Shown here piece by piece: positions 15,023 to 20,275 of a stretch of DNA of 20,275 bases (the first letter of the stretch is position 1; every line of letters begins with the position of its first letter). Where the stretch lies: positions 1-20,275 of the forward strand of contig CAAGBL010000091.1 in assembly GCA_900768045.1 (NCBI GenBank), given 5' to 3'. A program made the translations under genes and the position numbers. Source of the stretch: an uncultured Alistipes sp. Its GTDB lineage: Bacteria > Bacteroidota > Bacteroidia > Bacteroidales > Rikenellaceae. Under the pieces are notes generated by a model. The model was not told the origin of the DNA. It worked only from the letters and a program-made list of their open reading frames with translations, and searched no databases.

Positions 15023-15322
15023 TTATTTTTCAAACTTTGCCTTTGCCTTCTCCAACTGGCGCTTGATAACGTCCATCGAGTTGTCGATAGCCTCCTCGAA
15101 GGTGAATGCACGCTCCTCGACACGAATGTCGCCGCCTGGCACGTGGAGCGAGATAACTACTACTTTGTTGCCCTTCTCTGAGTCGGGATCGAGGCGCAAA
15201 ACAACCTCCACGTCACCGGCACGTTCGTCGACAAAGCGATCCAATCTATCCATCTTCTTCTGAATAAACTCTAGCAGCTGCTTGCCTGCATCAAATTTCA
15301 CTGACTGAATCTGTACGTTCAT
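15023..15322 (-). CDS. hpf: Ribosome hibernation promoting factor, short form
   Basis: A 99-residue HPF/YfiA (RaiA) family protein that binds the 30S decoding region and silences ribosomes in slow growth. The order is beta strand (MNVQIQSVKFDAG), helix (LLEFIQKKMDRLDRFVDE), strands with VEVVLRLD and NKVVVISLHVPGGDIRVEERA, then a long helix (FEEAIDNSMDVIKRQLEKAKAKFEK). No long C-terminal dimerisation domain is present. In many Bacteroidales hpf follows xerC and precedes tRNA and tuf genes; here obgE follows instead. A TACTTTTG box lies only 5 bases upstream of the ATG (15327-15334). A repeat-bounded 190-base segment separates it from xerC. Confidence 0.92.
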   Translation of the reverse strand: MNVQIQSVKFDAGKQLLEFIQKKMDRLDRFVDERAGDVEVVLRLDPDSEKGNKVVVISLHVPGGDIRVEERAFTFEEAIDNSMDVIKRQLEKAKAKFEK

Positions 15323-15338
15323 AGGTCAAAAGTATTAA

Positions 15339-15529
15339 GAAGCTGTTTAAACTTTATTAAATGAGCTAAACCTCTGCTACGAAAATTAGTTTCGGTTTAT
15401 TTGAGGCTCTTTTTGACATCTTTTTGTTTGTACTACTTGAGAATAGCCCGCTATTATCTGCATAGTCTGACCAAAAATCTGTTCAAAAATAGCTTTCAAA
15501 TAATCTCGAAATAAAATTTAAACATCTTC
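15339..15529. repeat. 191-base segment bounded by 20-base inverted repeats
   Basis: GAAGCTGTTTAAACTTTATT (15339-15358) and the reverse complement of 15510-15529 agree at 18 of 20 positions. The AT-rich interior has no reading frame. It sits in the 266-base gap between xerC and hpf. It may be a small non-autonomous mobile element or a large paired structure; no target duplication was evident. Confidence 0.45.
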
Positions 15530-15588
15530 CGAGTTAATATATAGTGCGGGGCGAACGCTGCCGTCCCACTGTCCATTCATTTGGCATA

Positions 15589-16500
15589 CTACTCGCCACG
15601 CTCTCGAGGGTGCGCCTCGGCATACACCATCTTAAGGCGCTCGATGTCGTTGTGAGTATATACCTGCGTGGCCTTTAAAGAACTATGACCGAGGAGCTCT
15701 TGAATATCTCGCAGGTCGGCACCCATATTTAATAGGTGCGTTGCAAAGGTGTGGCGCAGTACGTGGGGCGATGTTTTGCCCTGAACTCCCGACCTCTTAA
15801 GCACACGACCTACAATACGTTGCAACGTACGCTGACTCAAACGCTCTCCTTTCTCTGATAAAATTAATGCTTTTTTCTGAGCTATGCAAATATTTTGCGA
15901 AGATTTTTGACTAAAATATTTTTTTAGAATATCCTGCACAGGTGCAATAAGTGGCACTATACGCTCCTTATTTCCCTTACCCAAAACACGTATGTTGCTG
16001 AAATCCGCAGATATATCATCAACATTTGCGGCATGTAACTCGGCCAAACGCACGCCCGAGGTGTAGAACAAGATAATAATTACAGCATCACGCACACGCC
16101 TAAAATCCTCTGATGCTAAATCCTCCTTTATACCCTCTATCACGTCCATCATTCGGCTATCTGGCACAAAGACGGGGAGTCGGCGAGGCATCTTGGCAGA
16201 ACGTATAAGGCTAACTATATCTCGCTCCACGTGGTTATGGTTCAACATCCAGCGCCAAAAGGTGCGCAACGAAGCCACAGTTCGATTTACCGACGACGAC
16301 TTGAGCTTTTGCTCTTCGCTAAGGTATATTATCCACTCCTCAATATCCTCACGCTTTATCAGCTCAGGCGCAAAGCTATCTCTGCATAACATCTTCCACT
16401 CAAGAAAATTATCGAGGTCACGACGATAGTTACGCACCGTGAGTGGCGAGTAGCGACGCTCGGCCTCGAGCCATATTAAAAACCTATCAATGAGGTTCAT
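15589..16500 (-). CDS. xerC: Tyrosine recombinase XerC/XerD family
   Basis: A 303-residue site-specific recombinase that resolves chromosome dimers at dif. The N-terminal SAM-like DNA-binding domain (about 1-90) begins MNLIDRFLIWLEAERRYSPLT. The catalytic domain has the full set: Arg151 (TSGVRLAEL), Lys175 (GKGNKER), His246 and Arg249 (HVLRHTFATHLL), His272 (LGHSSLKATQVY) and nucleophile Tyr281. Size and motifs fit the housekeeping enzyme rather than an integron or phage integrase, and the location beside hpf matches xerC in related genomes. It starts 3 bases after the upstream hypothetical gene, so it is in the lspA operon. Confidence 0.9.
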   Translation of the reverse strand: MNLIDRFLIWLEAERRYSPLTVRNYRRDLDNFLEWKMLCRDSFAPELIKREDIEEWIIYLSEEQKLKSSSVNRTVASLRTFWRWMLNHNHVERDIVSLIRSAKMPRRLPVFVPDSRMMDVIEGIKEDLASEDFRRVRDAVIIILFYTSGVRLAELHAANVDDISADFSNIRVLGKGNKERIVPLIAPVQDILKKYFSQKSSQNICIAQKKALILSEKGERLSQRTLQRIVGRVLKRSGVQGKTSPHVLRHTFATHLLNMGADLRDIQELLGHSSLKATQVYTHNDIERLKMVYAEAHPRERGE

Positions 16501-16503
16501 AGC

Positions 16504-17574
16504 TTAACGAATGGTATAGTTAAGATAGCGCTCGCCAATGCCCTCGACATCGACGCAAAGATGAATGGAGCTTCCCTCGCACTTAACGTCACGTATCTCT
16601 GTGCCATAGTCGAGGCTACGCTCGCCAAAGAGCACGAAGCCTCCTCGAGATAACATACGACCAATGATTATGCCATTGGGCGATGCCTGGCGACAGATAG
16701 CGACAAAATATCCTGAGTCGAGCATAAACACCTCGTTTTCAAGCGTGTATACATCGTTATTAGCATCAATAAATGTAAGATATTCGCCGTCAGCAAGCAT
16801 CGAGTAAACAATGCTAAGATTGCGACCGTAGCTGTGTTTAATAGCCGTATTATATGCTCCGTCCCACATAACACACTCCCGACGCATAGCGCTCTCCACC
16901 TCCGAATCTGCACTACTCTTAGGCTCCACAATCGGCTTAGATATAGCACTCACAGCATTGTATAGCTCCTTGCTCTCAAAGGTAAACGTCTCGCTTAGAG
17001 TGGCTGGAGGCGTAATATCGTTATGTGAATTTAGCCCGATGCTGACAGAGTTTTGTGCAATATTGTAGGCTGTGCTAAAGCGATTTACAAGTGCTCCATA
17101 GTCGCGAACAATGTTCTTGCTTGCAACCGTTTTAAGCGCACGCTTAACAGCCTTATGACCATGCCTTGCTGCATGAGCGCCAAGCGAATAAGCCCAGTTA
17201 TATAGATTATCATAATCCCCGGCGTCACGCCACGCCTTAAACATAAGTGGCGCATGCATAGCCAACATACGCACATCATAGGCCGCCATCGAGCCATTAG
17301 GCTCACGCAGGGCATTATATATATATAGGTATAGCGCTGCAAGATGCTCATCTGTGCATCGTGACGTAATTCTATCTAACAGCTTCAGGTATGTTTCGGC
17401 ATCGAGAGCCTTAAGCTCCGTCTCTGAGAGCATCACACTACGCACAACCTCTGGCATACGTCGTGACATGATTACTGCCGCCTGCTCGTTGGGCGTAAGC
17501 TCCGTCCATAGGGGTTGTGCCTCGGCACGAAAAGCGCAAAGGAGTACTACACAAAGGACGGCAAACAGACGCAT
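16504..17574 (-). CDS. Hypothetical secreted protein in the lspA-xerC operon
   Basis: A 356-residue protein of unrecognised family. A signal peptide is clear (MRLFAVLCVVLLCAFRAEA, cleavage before QPLW) and no further membrane segment or lipobox is seen. The first half (about 25-190) is mainly helical and Ala/Arg/Tyr rich. The second half (about 235-356) looks beta-rich, with repeated short strands (YLTFIDANNDVYTLENEVFML, GYFVAICRQASPNGIIIGRML) suggesting a propeller-like or sandwich fold. It is tightly placed: 8 bases after lspA and 3 before xerC. A periplasmic role is likely; nothing more can be said. Confidence 0.8.
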   Translation of the reverse strand: MRLFAVLCVVLLCAFRAEAQPLWTELTPNEQAAVIMSRRMPEVVRSVMLSETELKALDAETYLKLLDRITSRCTDEHLAALYLYIYNALREPNGSMAAYDVRMLAMHAPLMFKAWRDAGDYDNLYNWAYSLGAHAARHGHKAVKRALKTVASKNIVRDYGALVNRFSTAYNIAQNSVSIGLNSHNDITPPATLSETFTFESKELYNAVSAISKPIVEPKSSADSEVESAMRRECVMWDGAYNTAIKHSYGRNLSIVYSMLADGEYLTFIDANNDVYTLENEVFMLDSGYFVAICRQASPNGIIIGRMLSRGGFVLFGERSLDYGTEIRDVKCEGSSIHLCVDVEGIGERYLNYTIR

Positions 17575-17582
17575 AACACTCT

Positions 17583-18179
17583 CTACTTGAAGAACTTATA
17601 TTGGAATATAAGCAGATATACCACAGCGCATGAAATATAGGCATCGGCAACGTTAAATACCGCACCAAAGAAGTAGCCGTCGCCACCCACAAGGAAGCTC
17701 AAGAAACTTGGGCACGACTCCCACTTAAAGAGCGGGAGATGCACCATGTCGATAACCTTACCTGTTAGGAAACCTGTGCCCTGCGCCTCAATAAAAAGAC
17801 CATAAAACATGCTATCAACCATGTTGCCAATAGCACCCGCAAGGATAAGCATAGCACCATAGATAACACCCTTTGGCACATCGCTACCCTTCTTGATAAG
17901 GTAGCGAATACCGTAGATGAGTGCACCAATCATCACAAGGCGGAAGATACTGAGCACAATCTTTCCCCAGTCTACACCGTCGCCTCCGCCACCAAGCTGC
18001 ATGCCAAAGGCGAAGCCTGGATTTTCGACATAGCAGAGGTTGAACCACTTAAAGACCTCAATCTTGTCGCCCACCTCCATATTGCAGTGTACCAACATCT
18101 TAACGATCTGATCCACGAGGACAAGGGCTACGGTCCATATTGCTATTTTGTGTCCTGTAGAGAGTTTTTTGTTGCTCAT
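17583..18179 (-). CDS. lspA: Lipoprotein signal peptidase II
   Basis: An inner-membrane aspartyl protease that cleaves prolipoprotein signal peptides after lipid attachment. It has four membrane helices and both catalytic aspartates in their conserved contexts: Asp122 (GAIGNMVDSMFYG) and Asp179 (FNVADAYISCAV), plus the ENPGFAFGM block. At 198 residues it exceeds the ~165 of E. coli because of a Gly-rich insert after helix 1 (QLGGGGDGVDW) and a loop before the second Asp (KVIDMVHLPLFKWESCPSF...), as in other Bacteroidetes. It would process the predicted lipoproteins in this window (PotD, DUF2807, the 19057-19521 product). It is first in the operon lspA-hypothetical-xerC. Confidence 0.96.
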   Translation of the reverse strand: MSNKKLSTGHKIAIWTVALVLVDQIVKMLVHCNMEVGDKIEVFKWFNLCYVENPGFAFGMQLGGGGDGVDWGKIVLSIFRLVMIGALIYGIRYLIKKGSDVPKGVIYGAMLILAGAIGNMVDSMFYGLFIEAQGTGFLTGKVIDMVHLPLFKWESCPSFLSFLVGGDGYFFGAVFNVADAYISCAVVYLLIFQYKFFK

Positions 18180-18252
18180 ATATCATTGCTTTGCGCCTTG
18201 AGACGTAGTTAACGCCACGTGGCATGGTTTTTTATTGGTAATTTATTTTGCA

Positions 18253-18260
18253 CAAATATA
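18253..18260 (-). promoter_or_regulatory. lspA promoter -7 box
   Basis: The minus strand reads TATATTTG, 73 bases upstream of lspA. A perfect 10-base palindrome, GCCACGTGGC (18214-18223), lies between this box and the start codon and could be a regulatory site. Confidence 0.5.
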
Positions 18261-18281
18261 CAAAATTTAGAAAAAATATGC

Positions 18282-18289
18282 TACTTTTG
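18282..18289 (+). promoter_or_regulatory. tRNA-Leu promoter -7 box
   Basis: TACTTTTG, 15 bases before the tRNA 5' end, matches the TAnnTTTG element and is correctly placed for a short tRNA precursor. It is divergent from the lspA promoter. Confidence 0.65.
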
Positions 18290-18304
18290 TCTAAGTAAAC
18301 TTTA

Positions 18305-18385
18305 GCCCAGGTGGCGAAATGGTAGACGCGCTCGTTTCAGGTGCGAGTGCTTTGCGGCATGTAGGTTCGAGTCCTATCCTGGGTA
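18305..18385 (+). tRNA. tRNA-Leu (anticodon CAG)
   Basis: A cloverleaf can be drawn. The acceptor is GCCCAGG/CCTGGGT with a G-U first pair. The D-arm contains GGCGAAATGGTAGACGC. The anticodon arm is CTCGT-TTCAGGT-GCGAG with CAG at the centre. A long variable arm (TGCTTTGCGGCAT) is typical of leucine tRNA. The T-arm is GTAGG-TTCGAGT-CCTAT and the discriminator base is A. The 3' CCA is not encoded. Confidence 0.95.
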
Positions 18386-18386
18386 C

Positions 18387-18417
18387 AAAAAAGCGACCTT
18401 CAATAGGTCGCTTTTTT
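18387..18417 (+). terminator. Terminator of tRNA-Leu
   Basis: AAAAAAGCGACC and GGTCGCTTTTTT form a 12-base perfect stem around a 7-base loop, ending in six T. It begins one base after the tRNA discriminator. Confidence 0.9.
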
Positions 18418-18465
18418 GCGTCTAAAGAAACACGCTCTGCTGACCGCAGTTCGAGTCAATTTATG

Positions 18466-18753
18466 TTACTTCTTATGCCCAGGGCCTTCAGGGAACCAGC
18501 CCTTGCGTACACGTTCACGCTGCTGTATCACCTCCAAGATACTCCAGAAGGAGGAGAAGGATACTACGCCAAGTATAGTCGACCATATTAGGTGGCTGAC
18601 CATTACCGAGGCTATACCGAAGAGTACTCCAGCAATAGCAAATAATATCCAGCTTTTGATACCGACATAATATTCCGCCTTGATTACGAGCGGATGAAAC
18701 AAACCTATTATAAGGAATGTGGAGAGACCCACAAGAAGTCCAGTAAAGTTCAT
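18466..18753 (-). CDS. DUF4491 family small membrane protein
   Basis: A 95-residue protein with three hydrophobic helices (about 3-22, 32-52 and 57-77) and a basic polar tail (QQRERVRKGWFPEGPGHKK). The N-terminus MNFTGLLVGLSTFLIIGLFHPLVIKAEY, with its conserved FHPLVIK.EY segment, and the C-terminal RV.KGWFP block are as expected for the Bacteroidetes DUF4491 family, recognised by eye. Its function is unknown. A TATCTTTG box on the minus strand (18776-18783) is 22 bases upstream of the start. Confidence 0.85.
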   Translation of the reverse strand: MNFTGLLVGLSTFLIIGLFHPLVIKAEYYVGIKSWILFAIAGVLFGIASVMVSHLIWSTILGVVSFSSFWSILEVIQQRERVRKGWFPEGPGHKK

Positions 18754-18775
18754 AATTACATTTCGATTTATAGGC

Positions 18776-18783
18776 CAAAGATA
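18776..18783 (-). promoter_or_regulatory. Promoter -7 box of the DUF4491 gene
   Basis: The minus strand reads TATCTTTG, placing the transcription start about 15 bases before the ATG. No TTTG was seen at the expected upstream distance. Confidence 0.5.
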
Positions 18784-18870
18784 AGAAAAATATCATAATA
18801 ATTCATAGAATATATAAATTTCGATATTTTTCAACAGATCATAGAGATAGATACTCGTCATATACTCCTC

Positions 18871-19059
18871 ATTGTGAGTTAGAAATCTGTAATAAACTCG
18901 CACAAAATAAGAGTAGCTTGTGGCTACTCTTATTTTGTCCAGGATAAACTCGGACTCTCTGTGGCAGCTCAGTAATAGTTTCGGGAGCGCAGTTCGAGTC
19001 CAGGTCGCAGTTCTTGAGTCGAGATGTGCCGCAGATTGCTATTTTTCACAACAAATTTA
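18871..19059 (-). repeat. Degenerate palindromic repeat unit 7
   Basis: The right end (GCAGATTGC...TTCACAACAAATTTA, up to 19059) again contains the stop codon of the neighbouring minus-strand gene. A left end resembling GTTAGAA...ATCTG is near 18877-18889. The core is a perfect hairpin, ACAAAATAAGAGTAGC/GCTACTCTTATTTTGT (18902-18938). It is longer (~189 bases) and more diverged than units 1-6, so membership is likely but not certain. Confidence 0.45.
18902..18938 (-). terminator. Perfect 16-base hairpin downstream of the small lipoprotein
   Basis: ACAAAATAAGAGTAGC and its exact reverse complement are separated by TTGTG. The outer half of the stem is A/T rich, so it could terminate transcripts on either strand. 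It lies about 120 bases after the stop of the lipoprotein gene. Confidence 0.5.
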
Positions 19060-19521
19060 CTCCAGCAGGTGGATTTCAGCTGGAATGTCACAAGTCCACA
19101 CCCTGCCATCACCAAAGTCGAGCGTGATTTTGGCGCTATGCTCCGTAAGCTCGGCACTAAGCGAGGTAAACGTATGCTCATCGAGATTAATCATACCAGC
19201 GATATTCTCGGCTGAGATGGTTATTGTGCCGTCAAGCAACTCGCCATCGAGCCTACGGAAAAGGATATCTTGTGGATCATGCTGAATGTCAGTGCCCACA
19301 TCGCCTATAGATAACGAGTAGCCGCCAAGCATAAGCTTATGAAGCTCCGCATGAACTAAGAAGGTTGACTGCTCCTCGCCCACCTGCTCGGTTAGGTCGC
19401 CCTGATAGTATGCCGCATCAGGAAATCGCTGAACAGCTGGCATCTCATTGAGATCTGGTTTACTACACGCCATCGCAACAACGGCTACAAACGATAGAAA
19501 TAAAAATTTAATGTACTTCAT
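19057..19521 (-). CDS. Small lipoprotein, unknown function
   Basis: A 154-residue predicted lipoprotein. The signal peptide MKYIKFLFLSFVAVVAMAC has lipobox VAMAC (Cys19), followed by SKPD. The mature part alternates strand-like segments (STFLVHAELHKLMLGGYSLSI, GELLDGTITISAENI, TSLSAELTEHSAKITLDFG) and may be a small beta-barrel or sandwich. Similarity to calycin-like lipoproteins of Bacteroidetes is possible but not demonstrated. A TACCTTTG box on the minus strand (19573-19580) is 51 bases upstream of the start. Its stop codon is in the right end of repeat unit 7. Confidence 0.8.
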   Translation of the reverse strand: MKYIKFLFLSFVAVVAMACSKPDLNEMPAVQRFPDAAYYQGDLTEQVGEEQSTFLVHAELHKLMLGGYSLSIGDVGTDIQHDPQDILFRRLDGELLDGTITISAENIAGMINLDEHTFTSLSAELTEHSAKITLDFGDGRVWTCDIPAEIHLLE

Positions 19522-19572
19522 AATAATAAGATGTTAAATGATTTTGAAATGTTTCTTTGCTTTTCGCTACTG

Positions 19573-19580
19573 CAAAGGTA
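19573..19580 (-). promoter_or_regulatory. Promoter -7 box of the small lipoprotein gene
   Basis: The minus strand reads TACCTTTG followed by CA, 51 bases upstream of the start. A run of nine G on the plus strand (C on the minus strand, 19630-19638) lies about 50 bases further upstream. Confidence 0.6.
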
Positions 19581-19639
19581 GAGTATGAACACCTCCAAAA
19601 CCAAATTTTTCAGGCTCAAACTTTTCCGAGGGGGGGGGT

Positions 19640-19713
19640 TAACTCGTTGATTATCAACACTATGAAAAATTGATTTTTACCAATTTTTCAACACGCTGAT
19701 TATCAACGAGTTA
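19640..19713. repeat. 74-base imperfect inverted repeat with TGATTATC motifs
   Basis: TAACTCGTTGAT (19640-19651) pairs exactly with 19702-19713, and GAAAAATTG (19664-19672) pairs exactly with CAATTTTTC (19681-19689). These give ~33-base arms with a less-matched middle and an 8-base loop. The motif TGATTATC occurs in both arms and again at 19755, in the phrase CTTGATTATCTGC. Confidence 0.6.
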
Positions 19714-19782
19714 CGAAGCCTATTTTGGAACAATTCGGAAAAGTGTTAACATCTTGATTATCTGCATATTAGCCAAAATACG

Positions 19783-19810
19783 CAAAAAGGAGGCACTGAA
19801 TGATGCCTCC
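19783..19810 (-). terminator. Terminator-like hairpin on the minus strand
   Basis: On the minus strand GGAGGCA-TCATTCAG-TGCCTCC is followed by TTTTTGCG. It has the form of an intrinsic terminator, yet no minus-strand gene was found in the 465 bases upstream of it within the window. Confidence 0.55.
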
Positions 19811-19936
19811 ATAGATATTTATTTGCGAGAATAATGAATTTTGTCTTGATCTCTTTTAATATGGTAGCTATGAGCATAGCTGGCAATAAGAAAACACAGC
19901 TCTTCCAAGCAATCCCCATCAAGCGCAGCGAGCACA

Positions 19937-19972
19937 TCGACCCTATTTACCCTATCAACCCCATCAAGCGAA
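19937..19972 (+). repeat. Degenerate 9-base tandem repeat
   Basis: CATCGACCC, TATTTACCC, TATCAACCC and CATCAAGCG follow one another as 9-base units, with a second CATCAAGCG at about 19918. A short open frame over it would encode an I-x-P repeat, but nothing else supports translation. Confidence 0.5.
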
Positions 19973-20214
19973 GCGCACTCATCTACAGCATACCTCCTGC
20001 CCTCGGCAGGGTTGTTCTAAGAACAACCACAAGTCTCCCACGACGACAACGCATAATGAATAGAAACGCAATCTTGCTCCTCTTAATTTTTACATAGAGT
20101 GCCTCAGATATCGCACATGGCGACACAATGACCTAAGGGATAGTGAAAAAAGATGCCAAGGATAGTGCGACCTGTTAACACATATTCTTATGCAAGGCGC
20201 AGCCTTGCCACAAG

Positions 20215-20238
20215 CCCCTCCCTTGTCAAGGGCAGGGG
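20215..20238. repeat. Short GC-rich hairpin
   Basis: CCCCTCCCTTG (20215-20225) pairs with CAAGGGCAGGGG (20227-20238), with a one-base bulge and a single loop base. Together with the neighbouring GGC palindromes at 20192-20208 and 20263-20275 it suggests clustered extragenic palindromes. Confidence 0.5.
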
Positions 20239-20275
20239 TTTGGGGTGGAATGTAAACATAACCGGCTAATAGCCG

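Larger units (their letters stand above)
18754..19056. other. Intergenic region with a perfect hairpin and tRNA-like fragments
   Basis: No gene was found in these 303 bases. They hold the DUF4491 promoter, a strong hairpin at 18902-18938, and a degenerate copy of the palindromic repeat family (about 18871-19059). The phrase GCAGTTCGAGTC occurs at 18446-18457 and again near 18989; it resembles a tRNA T-loop, but no cloverleaf can be drawn. Confidence 0.5.
19522..20275. other. Gene-free terminal region rich in hairpins and short repeats
   Basis: No convincing coding sequence was found. From left to right: the lipoprotein promoter, a nine-G run, a 74-base hairpin (19640-19713), a terminator-like hairpin (19783-19810), a 9-base tandem repeat (about 19937-19972), palindromes at 19996-20010 and 20010-20028, a direct repeat AAGGGATAGTG/AAGGATAGTG near 20136 and 20158, and hairpins at 20192-20208, 20215-20238 and 20263-20275. 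The region may be decaying or mobile-element-associated DNA. Confidence 0.55.

Noticed and set aside
18940..19015. Possible degenerate tRNA (GGCAGCTCAGTAATAG ... GTTCGAGTCC)
   Set aside because: D-arm-like and T-loop-like phrases occur, but no acceptor or anticodon stem can be paired.
19834..20097. 87-residue plus-strand frame with I-x-P repeats
   Set aside because: There is no promoter box or typical start region. The composition follows from a 9-base DNA repeat and a palindrome, and the end is hydrophobic by chance. Not supported as a gene.

Overview
The window reads as a chromosomal segment of a Bacteroidota bacterium, most likely order Bacteroidales and perhaps Rikenellaceae/Alistipes-like; the genus is an inference. 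Support comes from Bacteroidetes-type promoter boxes (TAnnTTTG, in two places with a TTTG about 19-21 bases upstream), the absence of clear Shine-Dalgarno sequences, AT-rich start regions, and typical families: type 3 ProS, long PotA, DUF2807 and DUF4491 proteins, and a SusC-plug/TonB_C-like secreted protein. Codon use is even across the window and there is no prophage, insertion-sequence transposase, CRISPR array or defence gene.

Layout. 1-1602: proS (minus), with a palindromic repeat beyond its stop. 1603-2115: divergent promoter region with a ~140-base leader. 2116-6581: a polyamine ABC importer operon potA-potB-potC-potD, followed closely by an outer-membrane beta-barrel gene (6625-7470). 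7501-7765: two palindromic repeat units. 7763-9638: a minus-strand pair, a DUF2807 lipoprotein and an MFS transporter. 9750-10694: purC, whose terminator stem is partly the coding end of the convergent response-regulator gene. 10732-12622: an overlapping histidine kinase/response regulator pair (minus), divergent from a secreted TonB_C-like protein (12802-13437); four TTTAACA-type repeats lie between them. 13438-13900: a terminator and then a tandem array of the same repeat family, ending in the stop codon of obgE (13898-14914). 15023-18179: hpf, xerC, a hypothetical secreted protein and lspA (minus). 18305-18385: tRNA-Leu(CAG) with its terminator. 18466-19521: DUF4491 protein and a small lipoprotein (minus). 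19522-20275: no convincing gene, but many hairpins and short repeats.

The strongest unexplained signal is a dispersed family of ~130-base palindromic units: six clear copies (one cut by the window edge) and one degenerate. All have the same orientation and conserved ends, but their central hairpins differ in sequence while staying base-paired. Three of the clear units occur at a near-perfect 127-128 base period. In four of four neighbouring minus-strand genes the unit's outer end contains the gene's own TAA stop codon. This could be a non-autonomous mobile element or REP-like family that targets gene ends, or a structured 3'-end RNA. The second notable signal is the phased direct repeat upstream of the secreted protein gene, a good candidate operator for the neighbouring OmpR-type regulator.
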